Assembly: GCA_944470555.2 (NCBI GenBank)
Contig: OX104127.1
Location: 55,708,140 to 55,772,139 of the forward strand
Reading direction: 5' to 3'
Origin: Heterobilharzia americana
Lineage: Eukaryota > Platyhelminthes > Trematoda > Strigeidida > Schistosomatidae
Length of the DNA stretch: 64,000 bases
Part shown: piece after piece, positions 53,640-63,044 of the stretch
Layout of the letters: each line of letters starts with the position of its first letter
Position numbering within the stretch: position 1 is the stretch's first letter
The notes under the pieces: generated by a model
Seen by the model: only the letters and a program-made list of their open reading frames with translations
Told to the model about the DNA's origin: nothing
The model's database searches: none
Program-made: the position numbers and the translations under genes

Positions 53640-54340
53640 GTTGACGGCCACGATAATGAAAGTTGTCGAACAAACGTCTTTTGAATACAAAGATTAGTTC
53701 TGTAAAGGTGGTTAGCGATCGTCCCTGCTATGTGAAGTGACCGAGTGCATAATCCATGTGGTAAAGTAATTGGAATCTGATGAATAATTTTGAAAGCTTT
53801 TCTAGTATCAACTTGATGTCCCGTCTCAAATGGGTGTGCAAATATGGAGCTGTTTATTGTTTTAATTTATCCCTTGCTCGACCATGATGAGTTGTGCTCA
53901 GAAATTCGACAATGGAACTGCCTCATTGTACGCTCAGTGTAACTAGCTTCGCAGGAGCAGTCGAATCTATAAATGCACATGGAAGTGTCAGAATCAGATC
54001 GTTTGTGTTTATTTCTTACACCTAGAATCGTGTGGTTGTGGGAGATGGGACGTAATTTAGTGGCTTGGAAGGCTTTATGCCAGATACATTTTAAGCTTTT
54101 TGTGATGATCTCACTGGCAATGTCACTCTTGAATTTCAGTTTCAAGAATATTTGCTTCTAAAGAAATGTTGGTTTTCTTACCCTAACCCTCGTAATTTTC
54201 ATATGCTTAGTCACAAACTTGTCCGAATAGCTATTTCTACTAAGTAGGTCACGGATGGTGCCTAACGTTTTCTCTACAGTATCATCTGAGCCTAAGACGA
54301 AGATCTAAGGAATATATTTCTTCGTTCAGTCTTTTTTCGA
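53640..54340 (-). mobile_element. PLE-F: Penelope-like element C-terminal part
   Basis: Reverse strand: 'DDTVEKTLGTIRDLLSRNSY' (54285), 'LKLKFKSDIASEIITKSLKC' (54145-54085), then the endonuclease 'MCIYRFDCSCEASYTERTMR' with 'QFHCRISEHNSSW' (53975-53880; the YIG of the family reads YTE). After a stop come 'SIFAHPFETGHQVDTRKAFK' (53855-53795) and 'NLCIQKTFVRQLSLSWPS' (about 53700-53650). The loss of Gly in the YIG motif and the stop mark it as dead. The 92-codon frame 53867-54145 is its largest block. Confidence 0.8.
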
Positions 54341-54594
54341 AAAATCACTGCTAGTTAGTATACTGCGTAACGTAGGTTTCAAGAATTGTATAGATGGGGT
54401 AAGAAAAGGAACGATTAGTACTAGCTAGCGTATTATACAACGTGCGAATGGAAAACATTCATAAAGTTGAGACCTAATCAACAGGTTGAGTCACTATATA
54501 AATTAAGTAAAGAATTACTCAGTCTCCTGTTAATTCTTACAACAATTCACCACTTCGTCTAAGGACATTCCATCTTGATGACCCAATTTTGACC

Positions 54595-55010
54595 TATTAG
54601 GCTAGTATTCATCATGGGCTAACGTCAGTTTGAGAACCACTGGAAATTTCCCAAATCTAATTTCTGTAGGGGTAATTAGTGACTTGCTGTCAGAAAAGAC
54701 TGTCGAAGTTGTAATGAGAAGTCTAAACAGGTGGAACCAAACAGGCTGAATATGAGGACAGTTACTCAGCCACAGTACTGGATAGAGGTCACGCGATTTC
54801 ACAAACTAACAGAAGGAATGATGCAGTATGTTAGTCTCTAAGCCAATGGCTTCACAACAACGTGCTCACCTCGAAACCTGAAGGTCATGGGTTCGGTCCA
54901 TGGTCATGAGTCCTATAGTGGAATGAAACAGCTGTCCAGTACTCCCAGGTTTCCAAAATGTTTCTCCAGTCGATGTCAGTCCATGATAAATATCAACCTG
55001 AAAACTATCA
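54595..55010. repeat. F2 repeat, forward unit preceded by a reverse 3' end
   Basis: 54599-54645 ('agtattcatcatgggctaacgtcagtt') is a reverse-strand F2 3' end. 54690-55010 is a forward unit with 5' phrase 'gaagttgtaatgagaagtc', B box 'atgggttcggtcc' (54888) and ribozyme 3' half 'ATGAAACAGCTGTCCAGTACTCCCAGG' around 54922. The CUGANGA strand is missing. It ends 'tgatgtcagt' or similar at 54976 and 'catgataaatatc'. Confidence 0.6.
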
Positions 55011-55270
55011 TTTGTCAATAACTGATACATGGAACTGTAAAAAGCGGATGGAAAGTGAAAGAATTTCTGAGATAAATGTTTAGTGAGTAATATTGTTTTA
55101 AAAACAAACACTGTAACTCAACGGACTCAGGCAGATCTATTGCCTAGATAACCGACTGTACCAGTCGTGTGCAGGTTACTGATGCAACCTATGCTTCCAG
55201 ATCTTAGTAGATGGAGCATGTCTCCAGGCTACTGGTTGAAAGCCAAGTACCTAATCTGATGAGACACAGC
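55011..55270. other. Unassigned sequence
   Basis: A weak tRNA-like pair ('taactcaacggactcagg' at 55114 and 'gtgcaggttactgatgc' at 55168) could be a worn SINE. Not supported further. Confidence 0.25.
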
Positions 55271-55274
55271 ACGA

Positions 55275-55385
55275 CAATCTGGTTGCTTGTTTAATTTTAA
55301 TAGTATAGTGTTCTCTGACCTGGATGGTTGAATCCTGAAGCTTTCATTGTTATTCTAGAGAACATCATCAAAGTTCGAGGAACAC
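55275..55385 (-). repeat. PLE-E-type end, solitary
   Basis: Reverse strand 'tttgatgatgttctctag', 'caatgaaagcttcagg' and 'ggtcagagaacac' correspond to the PLE-E terminal repeat. Confidence 0.6.
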
Positions 55386-56085
55386 AACACCAGCAACACC
55401 ATCCTCCCTAGCTACCAATGTTCTTCATCAACCTGATCGGTCACTTGACATTTTCTAATTTTATGTTGTCTAGTCCTCAGTACTGATCGAAATCCATAGT
55501 TAATTTCGCAGTATGACTTCTAAGCTAAGAGACTCATCATTGCGGTGCACTTTGATGGGTGATAGTTGGATAGAAATAAGGGACAGAAAGCTATAGACCT
55601 ACATTTCATGCTTGTTGGCACTCTTTAGCAAGACGTAGCTGTAATTTCAACACACCTGATGTCCCTTCTAAAATTCGAACCTGCGTTACCTTGTGTTGCA
55701 GTTACGGACGTCAGTGTTGAGGTATTTGAACGGTGACTTTAAATGTTATAGCTTCGTAGATACGTTTCATAGTACCCGACAGAATTCAATCAGTGCCTAA
55801 GACTAGCCATCAAAAAACTGATTACTCTCCAACCCTACAGAAGGTCAAAGGTTTATACTACTTATCCGGGTTTAACTTGAAACCATTTTTTATATGTATT
55901 TAAGTTTTTGAGGTTTAAGAATTATGCGTTAAACTGAAAATCAACATTCACCTCCTTTATCAATTACAACAAGTAATTCAGCTATGAATCTACGTAGTGT
56001 TATTTTGGACCAGTTATCGAACTACGGAAATGCTTAGTCTTGCAAAAGTTATTCGACTTTTATTAAAAGATGGCGGTATTCAAAG
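55386..56085. other. Unassigned AT-rich sequence
   Basis: No gene. 55600-55690 shares a worn phrase with 38600-38680 (see there). Confidence 0.4.
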
Positions 56086-56089
56086 GATT

Positions 56090-56430
56090 ATAGTAGATTT
56101 TAGCGTTATTGCTTGTAATATACCGTCGTTGATTGAATCGAATTGATCGGTCTCTATTGGCATATAGGATTCTGTGAGGATGACTCGATATACCTGTGTT
56201 CTAGTTATAATACAGATGGATAGTAGCTAGCAGTGGAATCCAGGATGCGCATTTCGTCCTATTTGGGACTCACTGGTCTGCTGGATATACTTACCTCCCA
56301 GTGAGTGATGTCATTTCTATCGGGATTCAGAAGCGGAAGCGGTCACTTCAATTACCAAACCGTTATCCACTACACCACCGAGCCACGATAGCTACTTCTT
56401 GTGCGACGGGTGTAGTTTTTAGTATAATTG
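56090..56430 (-). repeat. Sm-alpha-like SINE, reverse full unit
   Basis: From the left: reverse 3' body, ribozyme at 56237-56290, B box region and reverse A box 'ctcggtggtgtagtggataacgg' (56360-56382). The ribozyme (reverse) reads CAGACCA + GTGA + GTCCCAAATAGGAC + GAAATGCGCATC + CTGGATTCCACTGCTA. The GAAA side, helix II and helix I are good, but CUGANGA is broken. Confidence 0.7.
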
Positions 56431-56785
56431 CTTGTATAAGTGTAAAAAGTGGCTTTTTCAGTAATACATTGACGTCATGGAGAACAACAGTCCGAACAGA
56501 CTGGTTGCTAACAAAATTTCAGCTTGCATACAGAAGGTCTGTTTGGTATTTGCTAACTTGAGCCATCAATGACGCTGACTGGCGACATATCGGGTTACTA
56601 GTCGAAAGTTGAGTATGCTTCCCTTCAGTTCGTTTTATCCTGTTATACGGCTGTGACTCATAGCTGTCATCAGTGGAAGTGCATGTAGAGGTTACAGGGT
56701 GTTGATCACATGTGTCTTCGTAGCATTTCTTGCGTTTCATAGAATCATTATGTCAGCAGTGTTGAGATCAGGTGAAGAGTACCAT
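56431..56785. other. Unassigned sequence, possibly part of the following element
   Basis: Higher-complexity sequence directly upstream of the non-LTR C terminus. The reading frame could not be followed. Confidence 0.3.
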
Positions 56786-56789
56786 TCAA

Positions 56790-57075
56790 ATACGCAAGTC
56801 CACTGATGCAGTTGTGAATCTGCATCGACTCGAATGGCTTAGACATGTACCGTACATAGCGGGTCACCATCCACGTCGTTACTGAATGCTAGGAGAAGTT
56901 GGATCAGGTTGGAAGATGGTTTAGAATGGTCAACCCGAGATTCGGCACTAGCCGATGAAATCTCTGACTATTGGTCTCAAGCATGTGAGGAAGTATTGGC
57001 TGTCTCTTTTGGGTCTTCGAGAAGAAAGGAACGGTTGACTGAGGATTCCCAGCAACATGGCTGATAATCGGTCAC
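56790..57075 (+). pseudogene. Non-LTR retrotransposon C terminus, decayed
   Basis: The forward frame reads 'LHRLEWLRHVPYIAGHHPRR', then after a stop 'MLGEVGSGWKMV', 'MKSLTIGLKHVRKYWLSLLG', 'RIPSNMADNRSLPDM'. This is the C-terminal tail typical of schistosome non-LTR elements (RLxWLGHVLRMP...HRLPRR...MKSLTxGLxHVG). The family differs from the RTE copies in this window and may be the one whose endonuclease lies at 14945-15430, but no overlap exists to prove it. Confidence 0.6.
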
Positions 57076-57104
57076 TCCCTGATATGTTCCAAAGCTTGAA
57101 TATT

Positions 57105-57275
57105 CGCACTAACCATCTTTTTTCAAATTATTTATTTTCTCATACAACTTTACCTACTTTGATATCATACTTTTTCTATCCACTAATTTTTTGTATATTA
57201 CTGTAAAGTGTGGCAACATCAGCCGATCGATGTGTGCAGGATTTTACGTTGGTTTTGTCTCTCTGTCTGGATCTA
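57105..57275 (+). repeat. 3' untranslated region of the non-LTR element
   Basis: Similar to 6620-6835 and directly downstream of the decayed C terminus. Confidence 0.5.
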
Positions 57276-57308
57276 GCTCTCTTTTGGTTAAGTAAATGTG
57301 ACACCATT

Positions 57309-57570
57309 AATATGAGTGTAAAACTTGGGCACTGTAGTCGACTGAAATTCCATTTTAATCTATTTATTAGAAATAACATGCAGTGAGACAGTAGCATTTA
57401 CTGGATAACGTTTTGGACACAATTTATTGTCCGTATTCATATCAAGTAACTCGAAGTTGTGGGGTTACCTGATATGAATATGGACAATAAATTGTGTCCA
57501 AAGCGTTATCCAGTAATTGCTACTGTTTCACTGTGTGATATTTCTAATAAACAGACTAAAGTGGAATTAG
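57309..57570. mobile_element. PLE-C-type end, fold-back insertion with 13-bp target-site duplication
   Basis: Left arm (57325-57452, reverse) and right arm (57460-57570, forward) are about 90 percent alike by eye and form a hairpin. ATGTGACACCATT flanks at 57296-57308 and 57571-57583. The right arm carries the conserved stem GGACA/TGTCC followed by AAAGCGTT. The left end begins with 'aatatgagtgtaaaacttgg', the PLE-C 3' terminus. No coding sequence is included. Confidence 0.93.
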
Positions 57571-57583
57571 ATGTGACACCATT

Positions 57584-57724
57584 TACAAATTTTGCGAAAA
57601 GCCCGAAGTTTAGAGTATATTCTCTAAGACAAAAATATCTGTGCTCACATCTGGATGCGGCTGCTAGTAGGACAGACCTGACAATATAGTATCAAATAAA
57701 CAGTTCACTATCTGCGAAGAGATC
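57584..57724. other. Short spacer
   Basis: Contains 'ttctctaagacaaaaatatctg'. Nothing recognised. Confidence 0.35.
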
Positions 57725-59220
57725 AACGCACATGAAAATAATAAAAGATGATGACGGAAATTAAATTACGGAAGAAGAGAAACAAAGGAAACGATGTGCT
57801 GACCACTTCAAAAAGCTCTTGAATCGACCACTACCACAACATGCACTTCGTCCAGAAATACCAAACACAGAACTAAAAGTGAACATAAACCCTCCAACAA
57901 AAGTCGAAGTTCTGAACGCCATAAAGCTACTAAAATGCGAGAAAGCAGCAGGACCAGATGGAATCCTGCCCCAAGCACTGAGAACAGACGCAGGGACAAC
58001 AATGGACATGCTCACACCACTATTGCAGAAGGTCTGGAAGGAAGAAAAGGTACTTGGCGATTGGAAGAAGGGTTACCTTGTCAAACTCCGGAAGAAGGGA
58101 GACCTCAGTGTTTGAAAGAACTGGCACGGAATCATACTCATGTTCAGCCAAAGCAAAATATTATGTGGCATCTTCCTGGAGAGACTAAAGGATGCGCTGG
58201 ATTCAAAATTACCACCGCAACATGCTAGTTGGCTGGCTTCACGAAGAACAAATCATGTGCGGACCAAATTGCAACACCATGCTAAGCATCATGATAGAAC
58301 AGAGTATAGAATGGCAGTCAACTCTCAGTCACTCTACCTCAATTTCATCGACTTTGAGAAGGCCTTTGACAGCGTCGACCTAGAAGAAATTCGGAAACTG
58401 CTCCAACACCACGGAATAACACAAATTTTAATCAACCTCATTCAACAATTATATGAAGAGGTCACATGTCAAGTAATTCACAGTGGGAAGCTCAGTGATA
58501 TCTTTGAAGTGAAGACAGGAAGGAGTAAGACAAAGCTGCCATCTACTATCACCCATGATATTCCTGATTGTGGTGGACTGGATTATGCAACAAAGAGTGA
58601 GGGGAGAGAAGAGGGGTATATGCTGCCTGGACAGGGGAGAAGATCCTAGAAGAGTTGTATTTCGCCGATGATGACTTGTGTCTGATGTCACATAAACTAG
58701 ACGATCAACAGGTAAAATCCAGTCTACTGACAGAAGAGGTAGGACAGCGAAGATGGAAGTTCAAGTGAATGTAGAGAAGACAGAGGTGATGAAGATACCC
58801 AACCAAAAACAGACTCACCACCAAAAACAACAAACACCAATCACCATGAACGGGAGAAACTTAAAGGAAGTAGTCTCCTTCACCTACACCTATCTAGGCA
58901 GCACTGTTTCAACTAGAGGGAACAGTCACAGATGAGGATATCAAGGCAGCCAGGATTGGAAAGATAGTGAGACAGACGTTCATTAACCTGAAACCAGTGT
59001 GGAGATCTTCTGCACTGCACTCAGCATGTGGAACAGGATTCGGATTTTCAGCACCAATGCCATTCAAGTCAGTCAGTGCTTCTATGTGATGATTGAGAGA
59101 CTTGGCGTGTCACGAAACGCATTTCCATCAAACTACAGATATTTATCAACAACTGCCTACGTTGGCTCGTTACTGAAGATCAGATGGCTAGAAAGGATGT
59201 GTAACAAGGAATTGTGTCGC
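57725..59220 (+). mobile_element. RTE-class retrotransposon, central part with most of the reverse transcriptase
   Basis: Forward: 'TEEEKQRKRCADHFKKLLNR' (57772), 'INPPTKVEVLNAIKLLKCEK' with 'AAGPDGILPQAL' (57885-57985), 'VWKEEKVLGDWKKGYLVKL' (58032-58090), a frameshift at about 58085-58115, 'QSLYLNFIDFEKAFDSVDLE' (58326-58385, first catalytic Asp), 'VIHSGKLSDIFEVKTGRSKT' (58470), the catalytic box 'EELYFADDDLCLMSHKL' (about 58645-58700), 'QVNVEKTEVMKIPNQ' (58760) and 'MWNRIRIFSTNAIQVSQCFY' (59027). It breaks off near 59220 without the 3' end, so unlike the other RTE copies it is truncated on the right. The endonuclease is absent. Several frameshifts and stops. Confidence 0.92.
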
Positions 59221-59245
59221 AGATTTTTAAATGATTTATCATACT

Positions 59246-59492
59246 ATAAGTGAAAAACTTGGGCACTGTGGTAGAATGTAGTTCCATATTAGATTTGTTT
59301 ATTTGATATAAAGCGCACAGTGATACAGTATTATTTACTTGATTACGTTTCGAGCATAAATTATTGCTCATAATCATATCATAATCATATCACATTGATA
59401 TGATTATGAGCAATAATTTATGCTCGAAACGTAATCAAGTAAATAATACTGTATCACTGTGCGCTTTATATCAAATAAACAAATCTAATATG
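59246..59492. mobile_element. PLE-C-type end, near-perfect palindrome with 13-bp target-site duplication
   Basis: Bases 59283-59381 pair with 59396-59494 over 99 positions, without a mismatch where I checked, leaving a 14-base loop. GATTTATCATACT flanks at 59233-59245 and 59493-59505. Each arm carries the PLE-C terminal block with stem GAGCA/TGCTC followed by GAAACGTAATCAAGT (right arm about 59407-59440). The left end 'aagtgaaaaacttgggcac' is the PLE-C 3' terminus. The insertion lies just beyond the broken 3' end of the RTE copy. Confidence 0.95.
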
Positions 59493-59505
59493 GATTTATC
59501 ATACT

Positions 59506-60185
59506 CTTTAACTCCTGAACAATTCTGGTTACCGCACTCTTGTAGATGGTAAGCAGTTTGTCTTAATAATTATAAAGACAATATGACACTTGCAAGATTG
59601 GGTACTATCCTTAATTATGGTCCAAGAATAATTCACCAACACCGTCTGTTGAATATTTTTCTTGAAGATGCTTTATACTATAGTACGAAATCAATTTTTT
59701 GTATCACATTGTTTAGTTTATCGATACATCATTCCCATTATTGTTAAAAAAAAAACAAAAAAAAGGTGACAAATAAGACGGAGTATCTAAAAATGATCCA
59801 TTGATCAAAAATGCTCACTAAACAAAACAATCTCAACGGGTAAGACATCTAGATGACTTTGTGAATTTAGTGACTACTTAATAACGTTTACATATCTAGC
59901 GATATCTTCTTAGGTGTACATTTAACTTAAACGTCTTATTCAATACTAAAAACTGTTTTATTTTCTTTAAGCCATACAAGTTATCTTTGTCTATGATGAT
60001 CTTAAATTCAGTAAACAACGGAAAAAAATAATCTAAGCTATTTTTAAGTATTACCAAACTAAACCAATATATTCAGTTTCAAAATATTTTTCAACAGGTT
60101 CAAAAGTTTTACATCTTTTTACTTTAAAGTATCAAAAATGTATTTAACTGAAGTAAATATTCAATCAAAATAAACTTAGCATGAA
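59506..60185. other. AT-rich stretch with no recognised gene
   Basis: Nothing recognised. An A run (59745-59764) is present. Confidence 0.5.
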
Positions 60186-60189
60186 CCTT

Positions 60190-60690
60190 AGTGCTGATTG
60201 GACGAAGGATTATCTTATCAAACTCCCAAAGAATGGAGATCTAATTCTTTGCAAGAACTGGCGCGGAATCATGCTGCTGTTCGCCCGAAGCAAAATATAA
60301 GGCAGTATCATCTTGGAGAGACTAAAGGATGAGCTGGATTCAAAATTACTACTGGAACACTCTGGCTAATTGGCTTTAGGAGGAACAAATCATGTGCTAA
60401 TGAAATTGTAACGCTGCGTTACAAATCATCATATAACAGAGTATTGAATGACAGTCAACCCTCTACCTCAACTTCATCGATTTTGGAAAGGCCTTCGATA
60501 ACATTCATCGTGAAGTAATTTGTCAGCTGCTTCAATATTACGGTGTTAGTGACACAAACCTTGATCAACCTCGTTCAACAGCAGCTATATGCTATAGGAT
60601 GCTACACGCCAAATCATTCAAAATGGGAAGCACAGTGATGTCTTTGAAGTTAATGCAGGAGTAAGACAAGGTTTCTAATATCGCTAATGA
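60190..60690 (+). mobile_element. RTE-class retrotransposon fragment
   Basis: Corresponds to the reverse transcriptase core: 'DWTKDYLIKLPKNGDLILCK' and 'NWRGIMLLFARSKI' (60200-60298), 'IIT.QSIE' region, 'DFGKAFDN' type motif (about 60478-60500, shifted) and 'SDVFEVNAGVRQGF' (60640-60677). Both the upstream and downstream parts are missing. Several frameshifts. Confidence 0.82.
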
Positions 60691-61060
60691 TATTCGACAG
60701 ACATCAATTGAAAGTCACTTGAACTCTACAATCACGCGAAGTTATTGCTAACGCAACTTGTTCATCAGGTACCTTAAAAGAATGAATCTTCCATGGTATG
60801 GGTTGAAAGTTGTGTCACATGCCATTACAACTTTGTTTCTGAATCACCAATTGAATACCATTTTTAAAATGTACACTAATCAGGAGAATAAACACTAATA
60901 TTTTGTACTTGTTCCTTTGAAGGTTAATTGTTGAACCGAAGCACATTTTGAAAAAAAACGAAACAGATTTGATACATTTCAACAAATGATGTCTTATCTA
61001 TCATTAGAAGAAGTACAATTTCGTGTTTAGTTGCTTTGATGAAAAGTATCAAATACAGTT
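60691..61060. other. AT-rich stretch with no recognised gene
   Basis: Nothing recognised. Confidence 0.45.
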
Positions 61061-61067
61061 GATCTTG

Positions 61068-61865
61068 ATTGTATTGTGTTCTCTAAGCAGCTGGGTTGTT
61101 TAATCGTGAAGCTTTCATCATCCTTCTAGACGACATCATCAGCACTAACTTCAGTATGAAGAAGTGAGCTGTCAATATCTCTCCATCAGTGATTTAGTGG
61201 CTTGCTCTGACGATGTGGTCTGTGATTGGTTATTTCCTTCTATTGTTGTGTCATTCATTGATTGTATAGACTTTCCTGTTGGCTGTTCCTCTGTTTCATC
61301 TCTCACCTTTCTATCGTTCATCATTTTTCTTATTGGTTGATAGATCGGGTCTATGTCTGCTGATTGCTGATTGACTGATTGACTGACCTGGATGCAAAGC
61401 TTCTAGGAATTCTCTGATATTCACTGTGTTTCCTCTCTTCGTCCAAAATTCCTACACTGTCCAAATTGAATTCATCTCCATAGTTATCCACATGCATTGA
61501 AATGAGTGATGAAATGTCGTGTGTGATGTTTAATAGCCAATTGGTGCTCATGTAGACGAAAGCGAAGAGGGCGACCACCTCGTCCAATGTAGTGTTGACT
61601 ACAGTTATTGCAGTTGATTTTGTAAATGATATTCAGTTTGTCTGTCTTCTTTGCTTGTTGCATCTTTTGGTCTGTATAATAGTATTTGCAGGGAATTTGT
61701 TGGCATTTATAGCTATCAGACTTTATAGCTTTCACCATAGATTCTTTGATTCTTCCTTTCTCTCTTTCCATCTCAGTTACAACACTATGATTGTACCAAA
61801 CATTTTTCTTCATTTCTATTTGACATTCACGATTACTTATCCATTCTGGCACAAATGATTGCTAT
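61068..61865 (-). mobile_element. PLE-E: Penelope-like element C-terminal part
   Basis: Reverse strand from 61852: a linker with coiled, charged sequence, then the endonuclease 'LNIIYKINCNNCSQHYIGRG' with 'GRPLRFRLHEHQLAIKHH' (about 61640-61520; GIY as IYK, YIG intact, CxxC and the conserved Arg and His present). A shifted frame follows ('ISSLISMHVDNYGDEFNLDS', 61510-61450), then the 3' untranslated end with the PLE-E terminal block at 61145-61072. The 122-codon frame 61484-61852 is the endonuclease block. It is the sister of 24953-25686 but has no inverted arm. Confidence 0.87.
61484..61852 (-). pseudogene. PLE-E GIY-YIG endonuclease block
   Basis: Residues about 70-105 hold the endonuclease core: IYKINCNNC, HYIG, R and HEH. 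It lies C-terminal to where the reverse transcriptase would be, but none of that domain is present upstream. The frame runs off into antisense at 'HFNACG', where a frameshift separates it from the C terminus. Confidence 0.82.
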
Positions 61866-61944
61866 CCATTCAATATCTATGCCAACATCATATTATGCTT
61901 TTTTCAGTTAATCCTCTCCAGAATTCATCAATTGGACATCTAAG

Positions 61945-62045
61945 CTTATCAGTAAGTGATGTTGTTCTTACTGAAACTTGAACACAGTGTCCATCATCAG
62001 TTTCAAACTTAACATATTGGTATTGTCTCAGTGAGAAAAAATCTG
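61945..62045 (-). repeat. Sm-alpha-like SINE fragment
   Basis: 'agtaagtgatgttgttcttactgaaacttgaac' and 'tgtccatcatcagtttcaaac' are the reverse B box and neighbouring head of Sm-alpha. No ribozyme. Confidence 0.5.
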
Positions 62046-62455
62046 ATGACCACCCATAGAAATATTCATTCTAGTGAATACAAACCACTTTAAATTCTGT
62101 CTCATTAGTAGTATTTTTAAAACTTTAACTTTAAGATAAACGATTCTTATTCTTGTTAGCTGTTTACATTTTGTATGAATTAAAAATTATTGTAGGGCCT
62201 TACAAAGACATATGCTTAGACGTTGAAAAGGTACTTACATTCAATGATTAGCCGACACTGATTTCCTTCAAAACTTGATCACTTAGACAGGTGTCTTGTG
62301 AAACCAGTGTTTTCAACTGATATCACTAAGTGGAAACTTATCCTAATTTCCTAAACTAGGAAGATGTGTAATAGGCAGACTGCTATATGATATGCAGCAG
62401 GAAATTAGAATTATCTCAAATATATAAGTTTTTTTTGAGATGAATGGAGATTTTC
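62046..62455. other. AT-rich stretch with no recognised gene
   Basis: Nothing recognised. Confidence 0.45.
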
Positions 62456-62458
62456 AAT

Positions 62459-62744
62459 TTAGAAGTAGTATTCATCATGGACCGAAATCAGTTGGGGAAC
62501 CATTGAAAATCTGGGAGCACTGGACAGCTTATTCATTCTAGTATGGGACTCCTCAGCAGTACGCACCCACGAATGGTTAACGCGTTCACCGTGAAACCTG
62601 AAGGTCCTGAGTTCGATCCTTAGCCGGGTCATGGGTGCGTACTGCTGAGGAGTCCCATACTAGGACGAAACAGCTCTCCAGTGCTCCCAGATTTTCAATG
62701 GTTCCCCCCCCCCCAAACGAATACTACTTCTATATAAGTTTCTC
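62459..62744. repeat. F2 fold-back with ribozyme
   Basis: The left arm 62459-62572 (reverse) and right arm 62628-62744 (forward) are inverted copies. About 55 bases between them carry a B box ('tgagttcgatcc', 62610) and part of the tRNA-like head. The palindrome extends to the outer ends ('agaagtagtattc' and 'gaatactacttct'). In the right arm a C9 run replaces the usual 'tcctccaactgatg' start. The reverse arm's ribozyme has lost the GGACGAAA strand, and the forward arm's is kept (separate entry). Confidence 0.88.
62632..62686 (+). ncRNA. F2 hammerhead ribozyme, core kept
   Basis: CTGAGGA (62645-62651), perfect helix II GTCC/GGAC, GAAAC (62667-62671), loop AGCT and cleavage triplet CTC (62676-62678) in place of the GTC seen in other copies, which removes the second helix III pair. 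Helix I pairs TACTG before the core with CAGTG after the cleavage site. Invariant residues are all present. Confidence 0.6.
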
Positions 62745-62745
62745 T

Positions 62746-63040
62746 CATGAAAAAGTTATCAACGTACAAACTATTCACATCATATGAGATGAAATGAGTT
62801 TATTTCTTAGCGTTGAAACAATATTTTACACATCATGGCTGCGTGTCACACTTCACAACACTTTACTTCCCTTGAACAGAGGAAAGAGATAAAGTATGCA
62901 AAGATTAGTTTTTTATTTGCCCATTATATATTACCGAGTGAAATCATTAAAAAAATTACTTGGCCATTCTGTGGTAGTTCCAATGTCAGAAACTATTCAA
63001 CACCAAAAGGCAGAAAATTCCAAAATATTTTAGAGATTTT
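62746..63040. other. No gene supported
   Basis: The forward frame 62835-63302 begins here in unique AT-rich DNA, but its second half runs through an F2 repeat in reverse, so it is unlikely to be a gene. Nothing else was recognised. Confidence 0.3.
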
Positions 63041-63044
63041 CATA

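Noticed and set aside
8465..56430. Treating every Sm-alpha copy as an active ribozyme
   Set aside because: Most copies have mutations at G8, A13, C3 or the cleavage triplet, lost strands, or the four-base insertion. Only core-intact cases were given separate ribozyme entries.
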